In this document: piece by piece, positions 32,336 through 46,388 of the stretch
Numbering within the stretch: the first letter of the stretch is position 1
Layout: each line of letters begins with the position of its first letter
NCBI GenBank assembly: GCA_021292105.1
Contig: CM037861.1
Location: 45,260,310-45,324,309, forward strand
Reading direction: 5' to 3'
Source of the DNA: Anadara kagoshimensis
Taxonomy: Eukaryota > Mollusca > Bivalvia > Arcoida > Arcidae
DNA: 64,000 nt
Notes under the pieces: generated by a model
Database searches by the model: none
Told to the model about the DNA's origin: nothing
The model's input: only the letters and a program-made list of their open reading frames with translations
Made by a program: the position numbers and the translations under genes

Positions 32336-35300
32336 TTAAATCACGAGTGTCCTTGTCATCTCCTCTATGATTTCTTTTGCAAACGGAGTAACCATCATCG
32401 GGTTAAAGTGCTCACTGCTCACAAATCTTGATATTGACCCAGTTATGTTCAAGGTCACTACAGGACCTGTGTAGACTACTCCAACAGCGGTAAAGTTGTA
32501 AGCGGTTGGATCATACGTCACCTGTAACAAATAAGAACCAATACATTATTCCAATTTATAATTTAACTACCATGCTAATTATACTTATACCACCGATGCC
32601 ACTCTTTTTACTCACCAAAACTCGAATAAAGGAACATCTTCAAAAACCGGAAATGGAAAGCTAGTAAGTTTATATTTTACCTGTGTTTCTGGTCCCTAGA
32701 AGAATTTTCTTTTTTTAATTAATAAGATATACCAAAAATAAAATGAAGTAAAACTAGCTCTACCAAGTACTACAGAATCCAACAATGAAGACACGATTGA
32801 AAAAATTACCAGGTATGAACCGATCATAGAAAAACGTAAAGAGCAATCTATTTGCATATAGAAAAGATCGAAGAATGAGGAAGTGAGAAAGACAGACCAT
32901 TATCATTATAACGTGGTTACTATATGTTGCTCTAAATTCGCAGTTAAACAGCTTAGTAACCTTATAGATCATGAAATAATACAACAAATGTAATATTTTT
33001 GGAACATTTATTTACCATAGTCACAATGTTTTCTGTAGCCGTGAGCGTAATATTTAGCAGACGTTGATTCACCTTTATTTTCCTCAATACTTGATTTTGC
33101 TTTTTGGTATGATCCGCTCCACAAACTGAAATATACAAAGAATTGATCATATTTAGAGTACCAGAGTAGTTAGTTTTCTATTTATTTTCACTACAACAAA
33201 CTGAAATATGTAAAAGTTTATAAGCTTATTAGGATCTTTCTCATGTGTGTAATTCTGTCGTACACATTCTTTACGGTATCGAAACAAATAACAACCAAGT
33301 ATGAAAGATAATCCTTATTAAAATCAAGGAGGAACTAGTACAATATTATGAATACAAATTAAATATCTATTCTTGGTCAAAAACAAAATCCAATTTTGTC
33401 CATACCTTTTGTAAGTGTTTGAGTTGGATTGTGGAGCTTGATACAGGAAGGACAGACTTTTTGACATTCCTTCAGGAGACCTTTCTCTCTTAAACTTCTT
33501 TTACCCCATCCACTAAATATACCTACAATGATTAACAATCAAATACCATAATTTCTAAGGTTAGAACTTAAGTAATTAATGTAGAACCTAACATTAAAAA
33601 AATATATAAATCCAGGGGTTTAACGTTTTCTCACCAATTTCCGAACTTTGTTTTCGTTAATTGAGGTTATCTTTTTCACGATAATATATAACCTTGAAAC
33701 ATAGAATTCAATGTATAACGTCACATTTATAAAATGGAATACGGACAACCTACTAGTAATTGATTTTGGTTTTAACCCAATGAATCTACTTACGTCTTAC
33801 AAATCTGCCAACTGATCGAACAGCATGATGTACAGCTTTTCCGGCTTCATTTGCAACATGATGAACAGCCTTTCCAGCATCTGATGCCAGCTTTCCAACT
33901 TGGTTTGTTATATGGCCTACAGTCTTTGTGGCTTCCTTGATCGCGTGTTCAGCTGCTTTCTGTACATTTGTACCAACATCTTTAATACTATCGAGCGCTT
34001 GGTTCGAAATATGGACAGCTCCTTTAGCTAAGTCATCTAACGATTTTGTCAAACCTTTACCAATATCCTCCGCAAATTTTGCAAGATTTTCTCCAAACTC
34101 CACCAATCCTTTTACTGAGTGTTTTATTATGGAATCGGTTTCTTTCAGTAAAACATTACTTACGTCCTTTGCAACGTCTGCAAACTGGTTTATAAAGTGT
34201 TTTGCTTCATTTCCTAGTATGTTGCATATATCCTTTAGTTTTTCCTCTATAAATTTTACAGTTTCGACTAATATAAGCAGCGGCATAAGTTGGAATTGTA
34301 TTACTTTTTTCACCATCATTTCCAGAATATTTAGGCTGTTAGAAAGAATTGAAATAAAATTATAAAAATCGTTTACCAATTAAACATCTAATTCTTACTC
34401 TGCAATAAAGATATCGATATAAACAAACAACTGTGCGATGCTACTTACTACGGCTCTATTGTTGTTTAATTGTTGATTTGTTGTTGAAAAAGTTCTATGA
34501 ATTGAAATATAAGAAACGAAATTAATTTTCCATTTCTATAACAACAAAGAACAGTACTTATAACTGTTTCTCTCGGGTCATCTTTATCAGTTATATGCTT
34601 CAGGACGGTCAAACAAAGGCGTACAATCACCATTCCAGTCATGAAAGATCCAAACTAATCAACAACTGCATATAGGAATACTGCAACTAACAAATCATTA
34701 AACAAAGTAACAAAGTAAAAAAAGTGACAATCACGGTTGTATCTAGTCAGTCATGACATACCCTTCGAAGATGGTTTAATAGGCAACCTTTCACAAGCAC
34801 AATACCTGAATACAACATCATAAACTTACATACACTTACAGTAAGTACAATTTATATTACACACGTGACAGGTGTGGCCAGCTAAAAAAGAAGGTGATTA
34901 CCTTCACGGTGCACCCGGCCTCACTTCCCTGGTGTAAGTTCACGTGTTTAACCTATCTTGCCAGTTCCAAAATTTTTTTTTACTTCTGGATTGTGATTCG
35001 AACATGAATTAGTATGTTTGTTTTTGATTATATGCACGAAATACTCAAACATTAAGATAACACAAAAATGCTTTACAAGTCACTTAACCCAACATCAATG
35101 TTAATGAAAAGCATACCGAACTATGTTCAATCACAATCCAAAAGGCAGAGGATAGCTTGTACATGCAAAAGTTTATTAAATGTTAAATTGTTATATGTAT
35201 AGGCTTTGCGTTTTGTTACATACCTTGATGTGGCACAATGCTCTCTCGAGCAAGCTATACAACTGTCAACTGTTTCATTCAGTTTGACCTCGCACACATT

Positions 35301-38300
35301 ATTCAAATCATTAGATTCACGAGTGGTATCATTTAAAGTAGATATTGCTTCTTTTATAATTATGGTCTTAACTTGGCTGTTGATTTCTAAAATTAAAATA
35401 AAAGTTTACGTTTATTATTTATGGAATATAAATAGAAAACAATTCTTTATGTTCATATAAATTTTTAAACAATGGTTTTAAATAAATGAATTACGAAATT
35501 TGTCTTAATATTTTACTTTTATTTGGGTGTTTCAAACAGTTAATGACAACAATTTACCACTATACTTACTATTTATTTAGCTTATTTCGGAGAAAGCAAG
35601 ATCGCAAAATATTTTATATATTTCAATATGACGGGTACAAATCTATGTTTTTTACTTATATGAGCCGAGTCGTTACTACAATTTCCCGTTTCGGCTGAAT
35701 CGGTGCTTCATATATCATTTTATGCGACAATATATAACCTGGGTTGGTGTTTACAATGATAAAAAAATGTACGAAAATTTGACGGGATTCTTTATGTCAC
35801 GTGGTCTTGACAAAGGAGTTGACTATTTACGTAGGTTGGTGCAGCTCAAGAACGAATTAATTTTGCGTAACTGGGATGACCAAAATTTATTCAAGAAAAT
35901 AATGAAGTGAACTACCTTTCTGTATTTTTAAACTTTGAAAAACCTTGACGTAAATTCAAACATTTAAACTTAACCCGACCTTTGAGCTATCCTTCATTGT
36001 ACTCCTTGCGAACCTATGTAAATAGTAAAATCTTCCGTCATCATGACGTCACACGAAAGACACTGCCCTTTTGTCCATATTTTTACCATTGTAAACACCC
36101 ATCTAACATACGTTTTGGTGTATTAAAGGAGTTATAATACACGAATTAGATTGAAATTAAGATTTTTAGTAACGACTCATGTAAGTAAAGTATTAACTGA
36201 TTTTAACCTTGTCATTAAAATCTTTGAAATATTAGCGTTGTTCCTTTCTCTGTAGCAGACTAAACAGATTACAACTAGAATGCCATGTTGTCAAAAATTT
36301 TACCATTGTAAACACCCATCTAACATACGTTTTGGTGTATTAAAGGAATTATAATGCATGAATTAGATTGAAATTAAGATTTTTAGTAACGACTCGGTTC
36401 ATGTATTTATTTCTAACCTTGTCATTCAAATCTTTGAAATATTAGCGTTTTTCCTTTCTCTGCAGCAGACTAAACATATAGCAACTAGAATTGTATCTTG
36501 AGAGTCAAATACCCCCGCCCCAAAAACTTGAAGGGGTTGTTTGTTTACCGCGATCATGGCCTTTCAGGTACATGTATAAGCTTGGTTCAAGGTAATTACA
36601 CACCTTAGTTTTATGACAGGCGTCCAAAGCAGTTATGAGATATGACAGACAGACAGATAGACGGAACAAAGTATTTTATCTTTGTTTGTTCATATACTTA
36701 TGGTAAATGGAAGAAAATTCATTTTTGTAGACAAATTTTAGCATAAAACAAGTTCAATATTTAGATTTTAGTGAACAGATCCAAAAACTAAATACAGAGA
36801 TATCCACATTTGTGAAATTTTGAATTATGTATTGATTGTAAAATTGCATTTATCGTGAAACTGATATTATTATTCCCAATTAAAACGGAAATGATATGAT
36901 TTAATTGACCCTTGTATATACATTTGCTCGGGTTCGATTACCTAACTATAACGACTCTTGTTTGGAATTTACAAGTTTATAAATAATTGTGTTGACTGTT
37001 AGACCTGGTCATTAGGAAGCGTTCATTTACTTACGCCCAACAACCGTCTTTGGTACAGGTATTTGAGATGATCTTTTTGTATCAAACCCACTGAAAATAA
37101 ATAAATAATCATACCAAAAGACAAACTTATATCGATTATAAAACACTAAAACACAATGTCCGTATATATTGTTAGCAGGACGTTTAATTGTTCAAATACA
37201 CCGTTCTTTATACAAAAATAAATACAAAGGACAATCCCGAAATTGTAATCACAAAAAAAAAAGCAAAATCTGAAAACTTTTTTTTCGAAAAAACGCGAAA
37301 ATAAATGTATTCCTATTTCTTAAATCTGTTTAGAATTCTTACGTAAATAAGCCATTGGATTGTATACTGTGGCAGGTTAAAAAATCAGTGACAAAATTCG
37401 ATTAAAAATAATTAAAAAAATGCTCACCTCACAGAAGGATGTAGCAGCATGGTGGAAAATACCATTACCATTGCTGTATAAAACACCTTTCAAAATATGA
37501 TGTCATTATTATCATAATTTTGCTTTTGAATAGTTTAATGATAAAATAATCACGGAAACAAACTCTATATTGTAGTAATAAGATGTATAAGAATGAAGTG
37601 ATATTGGTAATTATGTATAAGTTGTTTAATTGTCCAAAACTACCCAAGTTTGTCCTTTGGGTAGCTTTTCAACATCTTCAAAATAATTTTGGTTTCATAA
37701 TTTTGGTCCAAGCACTACTGATGAGGAATTGTATTCCGAAACGGCCGTCTGGTGCTGTAAAATTAAAACTGGTATAATATGTAATTAATACAGGGTCCAA
37801 TCGCCGCACTTAGGTAATTTTAGAAATAGTTTATAAAATTAAACTAAAACAACCCCAAAGTGCTCTTGGGCCATATTTAAACCAAACATAGGAAACCATG
37901 TCCAAATCACAGTTCCAGTAAAGTAAAGACTTTGAGGATTGGCAAATTAAGTTTAACAACTTTTAAGCTAACTACACCAACTACGTGTGAATTGAGAATG
38001 ATGGAACTATAAGATGTCAAATATATCCAGCATAGTTTGGTTACAGTTAAATCATACTTTCTGACGATCATACAACGTTTTGAGGACGTGATAGGCCTAG
38101 GCTCGCAATATCCCCGCGCTGCTATAAGATGCATTCCAATTTTAAAGGAATGTAGCTTTTACGTTTAAATGTGAACATTCCAGCCATTTTAAAGACTATG
38201 AATGATTACAAACTTTTTAGCAAAACTTTGATATATGATATAGATTTATAATTACATATTGCTGATTTTAATCGTGTCTCGAAAGTCTTTTAAGGAATTG

Positions 38301-38722
38301 TTCAATGTTTTATATGTTACGCAGACGTTATATGTGTTTGTTTCATCTATCCCCAAAATAACCGCCTCAATACAAGTTAAGTACTCTTAACAGAGCATAA
38401 AACACCGATATTCCGCTTCGTTACTCAAATATTAATTGACAAAAGAATTAATTTATAGATACATACTTTATTGAAAATAAAAATCGATGTTGCCAAATTG
38501 TAATTGATAAAAGATTCTTCGGACTTAAGTGTCGATTTATTAGGATTTAGATTTCATGCATTCATTATATTTTTATTTACTTTCTAGTAGAAACTTACGA
38601 GATGAATAAATTTACTGCCCAATAAAGAAACAAAACAGTACAAAACCATAAAAATTGAGTGAAATTGTAACTTTAAATACGCAGTAGAGAGGCAGAAAGG
38701 AAAAACTTACCGTCAGTGCCAT
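32336..38722 (-). CDS. Clusterin-like secreted protein C2 (414 aa)
   Basis: Eight coding exons in transcript order: 38722-38711, 37486-37428, 37090-37035, 35386-35224, 34335-33794, 33522-33406, 33125-33016, 32521-32336 (1,245 bases), all open and in phase with C1. Signal peptide as C1 with Pro in LLHPSVS. The C-x10-C-x2-C-x4-C module and the full eleven 11-mers are kept (KDVSNVLLKET first, KAVHHAVRSVG last). The CxxxCxxC exon is three codons shorter than in C1 (KLHNPTQTLTK) and reads WGKRSLREKG, so the RxKR site of C3 is changed to REKG. C-terminus VVYTGPVVTLNITG. The 5' half of the gene is nearly identical to C1; the 3' half differs more. Confidence 0.82.
34861..35028 (+). repeat. Dispersed repeat, C2 intron
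   Basis: Orthologue of 17,778-17,955: CACGTGACAGGTGTGGCCAGC, CACCCGGCCTCACTTCCCTGG, AAGTTCACGTGTTTAACC. Confidence 0.75.
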
Positions 38723-39269
38723 GTTTGTTTCTGAAATATAAAATCGGATTTTTAAAATAATACTTACGTGGGATTTGGTCCTGTTTTTTTTATTTCGTTT
38801 TTTTATTTGATTTATTTTTTTATTTTTTGGAATCAAATAGAATGAAGTTGTAACTGAAAAACATGTATTTGGCTACAGCCAACGCAATTACAAGTAAGAC
38901 ACAATACAAGGTAATGACGCAGCCAACCATACAAGACGTCACAAAAATATGACAAACATATTAGAACCACCAACTATAAAAATTTACTTTAAATGGACAC
39001 TGATGTAAATGTCCAATTGCTACTTCCATTGGGTGGTCATAGTACTGTCAGAGAATCAAGCACAACCCATCTACTACGCAAGATAATTTCATATTTCTTT
39101 TTTAAAAAGGAAAGAAAAAGTAATTATTAAATACTTCTGTAGATTTTTATCTAAAAAGCGGAATAATTTTCAGTTTTATCAGATCAACTTAGAGTAACAT
39201 TGCATAATACATAGAAAAAACTTCTGCATGACAAAATTTGGAATAATTCAATAAAAAGTTTTCACTTAC

Positions 39270-39326
39270 TTTTGAGGCTTCGACTGTATGAATATGTAAA
39301 ACCAGGTAGGAATTAGACTTAAATAG
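39270..39326 (-). promoter_or_regulatory. Likely C2 promoter and 5' UTR exon
   Basis: Same arrangement as C1: CTATTTAAG (39,326-39,318, minus strand), then an exon ending GCCTCAAAA before the donor GTAAGTGA at 39,269. Conservation reflects the recent duplication, so it adds little independent support. Confidence 0.4.
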
Positions 39327-40504
39327 AATATTGTTCTGGAACACCGGCTGTTGTCATCGATATGTAATAAATATCCAGGATCCGAAAAAAGTACGTGTTT
39401 ACAATATACAACTGTTTCAATAAAAACACGTTGTATTTCAAATACAAATTTGATATTTTGTCACAACCTTTTATTTGTTCCTGAAGTTCATTATCTTGCT
39501 GATTCAGAAAAATATTAAGTAAATATTCAGTTACATATTATACCAGTTTTATATTTACAGCAATATATGAAACCAAACATATTTCGAAGATGTTGAAAAG
39601 CTACCCAAATGACCAAAATATATTTTACCAATTAAGCTAAGGAAATACTTTGCATGAGGGAGTATACCTTAGTTTTTGAGAAATTTAAAATTTTAACTTG
39701 CAGCAAATTTAGACAATTATAGTATATTTCTGACAATAATACGAAATTATGTGATATCCTCGGGGTACCAGCCACCAGCAGAGATATCGGCTCAGGGGTT
39801 TAAATTACGTATTACATGTATACCAGTTTTATATTTACAGCACTAGACGGCCGTTTCAGAATACAATTCCTCATCAGTAGTGCTTGGACGAAAATTATAA
39901 AACCAAAATTATTTTGAAGATGTTAAAAAACTACCCAAAGGACCAACATCTTATTTTAGTCAAGCATGTAGCTTTCTAACTATGTGACCACTACTCTCTG
40001 TCACATATATTGAACAACATTATACTAGGGTAGAGGTGGTGGGGTTAAATTATTCACCCGTTTATTTTTACAACGAGTATCAAGTTGCATCAAGTCCCTA
40101 ATTTATGTTAACATCAACAAGAAATTACAGTAAACAAGAAAGTGTCAGAATTTACATCACCATTAAGAAAAGTTTTTATACTGGTTCAGCAATGAAACAG
40201 AAAATGAAGAGTTTATATAAATAATAAGACTGTAGAATGTGATGATGGTAAAGGTATGTATGAAATCGGAATGTTTAGGGGCAACATAATATACCTTCTG
40301 TGTCATAGCAAGTCTCTTCCAGGGATGGCATACTGCCATTCTTTTGTTCGGAGAGCGAGATCTCATCCAGCAATCACACTGAACTAGAAGATGTTATTTA
40401 TTTACGCAGTGTATAATCAAAAGTTAATTTATATTGTTATATGGATAAATACGATATATACACATAACATGTACTCTTTATTGTTTGAAATATTTATCTC
40501 TCAT

Positions 40505-40557
<53 letters not shown>

Positions 40558-41040
40558 CAGATTTGATTCAGAAAGAGTAAAAGCGATTTGTAACAAACTA
40601 ACAAACGTGAAATCAAATGATATTACGGGTTTTAATTTTACCGCACTAGACGGCCGTTTCGGAATACAAGTCCTCATCAGTATTGCGTGGACTCAAATTG
40701 TGAAAATAAAAATTGTATCAAGGGGTTAAAAATATAAAAAGGAACAAAATACATTTAACCAAATTTTGCTAAGGAAATAGTTTTTGTATCTTGGATTAAA
40801 AGTTCTGGTTTTAAGGTATGTAGCCACAGAAGATGTAACCTGCCCAAATTCTTTGATCGACAGTGATGTAAATTTTGTTTAGCATCCGTGTCTGATTCAA
40901 TAACATACTGAACTTTAAACAAGAAACGCATACAGATGTAGACAATTTTATATACCAATCTGGTGCTCTACGTTAAACAACTGCTTTCGATAAATGCAAT
41001 ATAAAAACAAAATTGGTATCAATATAGCAATGCAAAATAA

Positions 41041-41072
<32 letters not shown>

Positions 41073-41462
41073 AAATAAATAAATAAATAAATAAATTTCT
41101 AATAAAATCAACTGAGAAGATTGGATAACTACACTAAACAATATATATTAGAGGGTCTCTATCGTTCAAAGCGCCGTTAGTTAAACCAGTTGGTTAATAA
41201 AAAATTGTATATGTATTTTTATGTAAAGGCAATATTTTAAAAATACTCGTTAAAAGTTAATGCATACAATTGTTACTATCAAAATGAAGCAGTTAAAGTC
41301 AAAACTGTCAAAATATCAATTATATTATTTGTAGTTTATATAACATTTTGAATTTTCACTAACCATTTGAATAATCTAATGGAGCTTTGAGCAACCGGGC
41401 CTAGAACTGGAATAACCCATCCGTATTATGTTAACTGATTTAAGATATTTTGTATTTTTGAG
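39327..41462. other. C2-A3 head-to-head spacer, repeats only
   Basis: Near-identical to 22,076-24,223. It holds 'ACGGCCGT' repeats (39,835-39,945; 40,640-40,710), (GA)n at 40,508-40,558 and (AAAT)n at 41,040-41,095. No gene seen. Confidence 0.55.
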
Positions 41463-41656
41463 AAATTAACAATGAAGTGAAGAAGATAATTATACAAGAC
41501 TCAATTCCTACTTTAAACGATACTACCCGCGAACTCACAGATTTGGTTAAGGTGTGCGATGTCAAACTAAATGAAACAGTTGAAAGTTGTAATAGATGTA
41601 CAAAAATATCATTTGCCTCGTCAAGGTATGTCACTTAAGTATTAAGTGTTTGTACA

Positions 41657-41880
41657 ATGAAGGTAGATCAGGTGGTAGAGTTCTCACTTTGTATGTAGGG
41701 TTCGGAGTAGCGACTGTTCTTTCGCAAAGCACTCCGCTTTTAGAAATGAAAATCACGGGGAAACCTTAAAAACCAATGTCCCGATTCACGTGTGATACGT
41801 CAAAGAACCCTCCCTGCAGCTTCGCTTATAGCTGGGAAATCTCGATTTAAGTGAGATATTCTTGACGTTTACGTAAAATC

Positions 41881-41932
<52 letters not shown>
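41657..41932 (+). mobile_element. SINE with (AATC)n tail, A3 intron
   Basis: Orthologue of 2,057-2,360 and 24,405-24,709. Tail at about 41,881-41,932. Confidence 0.75.
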
Positions 41933-41935
<3 letters not shown>

Positions 41936-43522
41936 ACCAAATATATCGATTAAGTTTATAGTCTGTGCAAGGGAAATTTATATATTCAAAACTTAAAAAT
42001 TAGTTAAAATGAAACTTATTCATAACCGAATTTATTCTTTGTATAAACTGTTTAACAGGTATGACGATTCTTTTTGTTACATATTATTGAAATGTTTTGT
42101 TGCAATAATGCAATTTTATTTTTTTTATAAACAGTAAGGAAGTCATAGAGGAAGAAAACACAGATTCACAAACAAAAGCCATGGAGTTATTATTTCTACC
42201 ACTTACTACTGGAGCCATTACATTAAAAGTTTTAGAGGGACAATTAGGGGACATATGCACTTACTGGGACCTGATGCGGCAAAAATATTTATAGGACAAT
42301 TTGGCAATCTTGCAAAGGACGTTAGCAAAGCTCTGTTGAAAGGCGCAAACTCTGTAATAAAGAACTCAGTCAAAGAACTGGTGCAAATTGGGGAAAATCT
42401 TGCCAAGTTTGCAAAAGATATTGGAAAAGGTCTGGGAAAATCATTAAAAGGCATAACTAAAGGCGCTGTTCGTATTTCTAAAGAAGTGCTCAACAGTATT
42501 AAAAATGTTGGCTCAAAAGTGCAAAAAGCAGCCGAAAGCACGATCAAAATTGCAGCAAAAGCCATAAGCAGTGCGACGAAAAAAGTGGGAAATCTTACTA
42601 AAAAAGCTGGAAAGGCCGCCGTGAAGGTAGTACATAGAACAGTTCACAGAGTCGCTCGAGTCGTCCAAAGTGAGTACATATAGCAATTGTACCTAAGTTT
42701 TCAGGAATTAGAATTTAATCAGTATATGACAAAAATAACCAAGTGTTTTATTGATGTTGGGGTGTCTAAAAGTACCAAATTATATATAGGTGCCTGAGAA
42801 CTCTTTTCGCTGTTTCAAGTTGTCGTGTCGTCACATGCGGACAGCATCGATGTGAAGTGTGTTGAATATAATGAGGGGAAAATTTGAAATACAAATCGAC
42901 GTAGCTATAAGCGGTTCTCATGTTGAATAAGAATGTGCCTCAACAGTATCATAAAAATGTCCACAAATATTACACCAATGAATCGCCGTTTTAGAACATT
43001 TTTATTTTGCTTTTCAACCCCGATAAGTTTGAAAGGCTTGGTGCGTCTAACTGCATATTATAATACGTCCTTAAATTTTTTGCAATGCATTCATTATACA
43101 ATGTTATGGTTGACTAGATCTTCTATAAAGGTCAAGTCGGCAATGGTGTATAGGATTTTAACAAGGACTATTGAAAGTCGCAAACTCTACGAGTGTTAAA
43201 AGAGCCAGTGAAAAAAACTGATAGAAATCGGGTAAGATTTTGACAATATCACAGATGGTAAACACCACGATCTATGATTCCATTCCGAAAAATATCTTAG
43301 AATTCTGTTTATTTCTGTATCATTTTTTTCTTCAATTTTTGAATTATAGGCGTGGTTAGATTTAGAAGATGAGGTAAAAGAAGTATAAGAGAAAGGCGTG
43401 GCCTGGAGGAATGCCAGAAGGTCTGTCCTTCCTGTATGAAGCTAGATGGTTCAGACTCTACTCAAACACTGAGAAAAGGTAGGTTTATATAGAATATTAC
43501 ACTACATACCATTTTCCATGTA

Positions 43523-43688
43523 TTGAGTCCTTCCTAAAAGACCTTAAAACCGACGTTCCCTGTTACTGTATGATTGGCACGCTAAAGGAAAACATTTTTG
43601 ACACTTTACTTATAGCTGGTGACTTTTCGATATAAGTGAAATATGTTTGATTAAAACGGAAAACCCCAATCAATTAACCAATAAAAAT
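43523..43688 (+). mobile_element. SINE 3' fragment, A3 intron
   Basis: Orthologue of 4,152-4,311. Confidence 0.6.
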
Positions 43689-44314
43689 ACTCATATACTG
43701 TAAAATTTAATTGCATGTACAATACAGGCATGTCGAAAGTTTAACACTAAGCTTAGGAATCGGCGCCGAATGAGCAGCTCAATTCCGTCCCTCGTCAGCT
43801 ATATATATCTCAACAGCTGGTAGCTTTTCAGCCAGCCACATTTCCACTTCTCTTTGCTGCTCACTCTTTAAGTTTTGACAGGTCTGTAATATACATTGTA
43901 TTTTCACATTGAAAATACAAAGCCTTTTCTATTACGCCTAATGTTTCTATTTCATAACTCGAGATTCTTTACTTCAGGATTGTTGTGAATATTTAAATTT
44001 TTTATACAATGCAGTATTTATGTCTCTGTGTTAGTAACTACAATTCAAAAATCATACAGCCACTGAAACTTTGGAGACGTAGTCATGTGACAATTAAGAG
44101 ATAACAGAAAACTTAGAATACAAATTATTCTCTTAGATACTAACAACAAGCTTTAAAATAGTGACAATAAAAAACTGACCTTGAGTAAAGGCCATAAAAT
44201 GATTTTATAAATACTTTAAAATCTGGAAAATTTACACAAATTTTACATGGTCACATTCACATTCTAGTGCATATACTCGTATACCCTAATAAACAAGTAC
44301 TTGTGGTTTTAAAA

Positions 44315-44617
44315 GCCTCTGCGGTAGCTCCGTTGGTGTGAGGTCGTGGGTTTGAACCCCGACCGGGCCTGACCCAAGACTTGAAAGTGGGTAGTGACTG
44401 TTTTTTCGCTAATCACTCGGCATTACGAAATGAAATTCAAGGTTCTTTCGGATGGGAACTTAAAATAAACGAGGTCCCGTGTCACGGTGTGCTTGGCACG
44501 ATAAAGAACACTGCTGTATAATACCATCAACGCAAGGCACACGCAAAAGCAAAACTTTTGCACCTTTGCCTATAGTTGGCGACGTCTCGATAAAAGTGAA
44601 ATTTTCTTGACTGGTGC
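44315..44617 (+). mobile_element. tRNA-derived SINE, head deleted, A3 intron
   Basis: Orthologue of 5,429 and 27,579, but GCGGTAGCTCCGTTGGTGTGAGG shows that most of the tRNA-like region between box A and the variable arm (about 25 bases) is gone. Body ends at CGATAAAAGTGAAATTTTCTTGACTGG. Confidence 0.8.
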
Positions 44618-45252
44618 TTTATAAATACTATCTATATCTGTTATATTTTAGTTTGTGGAGCTGATCATACCAAGAAACAAGATGAACTAATGAGAAGGAT
44701 AAAGCTAAATCAACGCCTGCTTAATATAACGCTAGCTGCTACAGACAACATCGTCAATATGGTAAGGGGTATTTATTAAAACATTTAATTGCCTACAAAT
44801 GACGTTTAAAGTGCTATAACTTCCATTACCATTTATTGGAGGATCGGAGTAGTAGTTGACCAGTGTGGACGTGTGTTTACAACATGTAATTGTATATAGC
44901 TTTTAAGGTAGAAAGAAGAGAATGCTGGTCCTATAGAGTGTACCAAAATATCAAGCTCAGCATAAAGCACCTGGTGATGTATGCAAATATACAAATATGA
45001 TCCTTTATAAATGGCACCAAGAAGTTATACACATGAACATTCTATCGCAAAAATAATGGTCGCCATTCGTTATCGTCAGTATATCAATAGTATACATAGT
45101 ATTACCTGTATATTCATTTACCTGTATTAATATAACCAGGTAGACTAGATGATTGACAGTTAGATATCACACTGTATGACATTTATTCACATAATAAATA
45201 AGAATCGTTCTGTTCACTGTCAATTTGAATTTTGAGTGCTAATCGCATCAAT

Positions 45253-46026
45253 ATGGGCAAGCATAAACAAACTAGTGGAGCCCCTGTAAAACGACCCCGG
45301 GCGTCTAGTAGTGAGGACGATCCTGAAGTATTATTGGACACATTTCTTGGAGCCCTATCCAACCCGGATATGTTAGATCGTTTTGTAAACTCGTTGTGTA
45401 GTATTCCTCTATTAAAGGATAAAATCGTACAGTGCCTAATGCCTTCGCTAGAGGACCAAATTACTAATATACTCCAGCCCTTAAAAGAAACTGCAAATGA
45501 TTTAAAATCCTCATTAAAAACTATGCAAACAAACTATGACAAACTTGAAGACCGATATGACGATTTGGAGCAATACTCCAGGCGCCAAAGTGTTAGAATA
45601 GCTGGTGTTGGAGAAATTGACAACGAGAACACCGATGACCTAGTCGTATCGTTTGCCAAGGATGTCCTGGATATCGACCTGGAACACGTCGAAATTGATC
45701 GGTCACACAGAGTCGGCAAAGCTTCACAGAAGAAACCAGTCAGGGATATCATCGTGCGTTTTGTGTCTTATAAATCCCGCCGCAAAGTGCTTAAAGCAAA
45801 GCGTAATATGTTCACTTATAACCAACAGAACAACACTCGCTACCAAATCAACGAAGATTTGACCAAGAAAAGATCTTTTCTAGCATTCCAGGCTCGGCAA
45901 TTAAAACGTAAGGGTCACATAGACGACACATGGACATTTGATGGCAAAATCTTCATCAAACTACCCGACAGTCGTGTACAAGTATGTACAAAGATCTCCG
46001 ACTTGCCAAACGCTGGTTCTACATGA
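45253..46026 (+). CDS. LINE ORF1, RNA-binding chaperone-type protein
   Basis: 257 aa from the ATG in ATCAATATGGGC; an upstream in-frame TTG exists but ATG is the better start. Basic N-terminus (MGKHKQTSGAPVKRPRAS), a coiled-coil-like stretch (LKSSLKTMQTNYDKLEDRYDD), then LEQYSRRQSVRIAG, a junction typical of L1-type ORF1 proteins, an RRM-like region with RDIIVRFVSYKSRRKVL and a basic C-terminal region with NEDLTKKRS. By family, it binds element RNA and helps reverse transcription. The frame is open. Confidence 0.8.
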   Translation: MGKHKQTSGAPVKRPRASSSEDDPEVLLDTFLGALSNPDMLDRFVNSLCSIPLLKDKIVQCLMPSLEDQITNILQPLKETANDLKSSLKTMQTNYDKLEDRYDDLEQYSRRQSVRIAGVGEIDNENTDDLVVSFAKDVLDIDLEHVEIDRSHRVGKASQKKPVRDIIVRFVSYKSRRKVLKAKRNMFTYNQQNNTRYQINEDLTKKRSFLAFQARQLKRKGHIDDTWTFDGKIFIKLPDSRVQVCTKISDLPNAGST

Positions 46027-46388
46027 GACCGTACACATAACTCTCTAATGTTAACTTGACACTTTTCATACCAGATACTCTTCTTTTTACAACCGTAAAA
46101 TGGTTGGTTTTGTCCTATCCATGTTTATTCTCACATTTTTGTGTTATAAATGTAAGAATCTTATAATTTATTTTTATTTTCTCTTAACTTCTCTTTATCG
46201 TGACTCAACTGGTTGTTTTTATACGTGTATTTATAGCTTAGTTACTTTTATGTTACATATTTGTCCCACCATGTTCAAATCCATCTTAATATTTGATACA
46301 CATGATTAACATTATGGAATATAATAAGTACTGGTGGGACAATGTATACTTAAAATATAATTTATATATTTATTATTGTAAGATACCA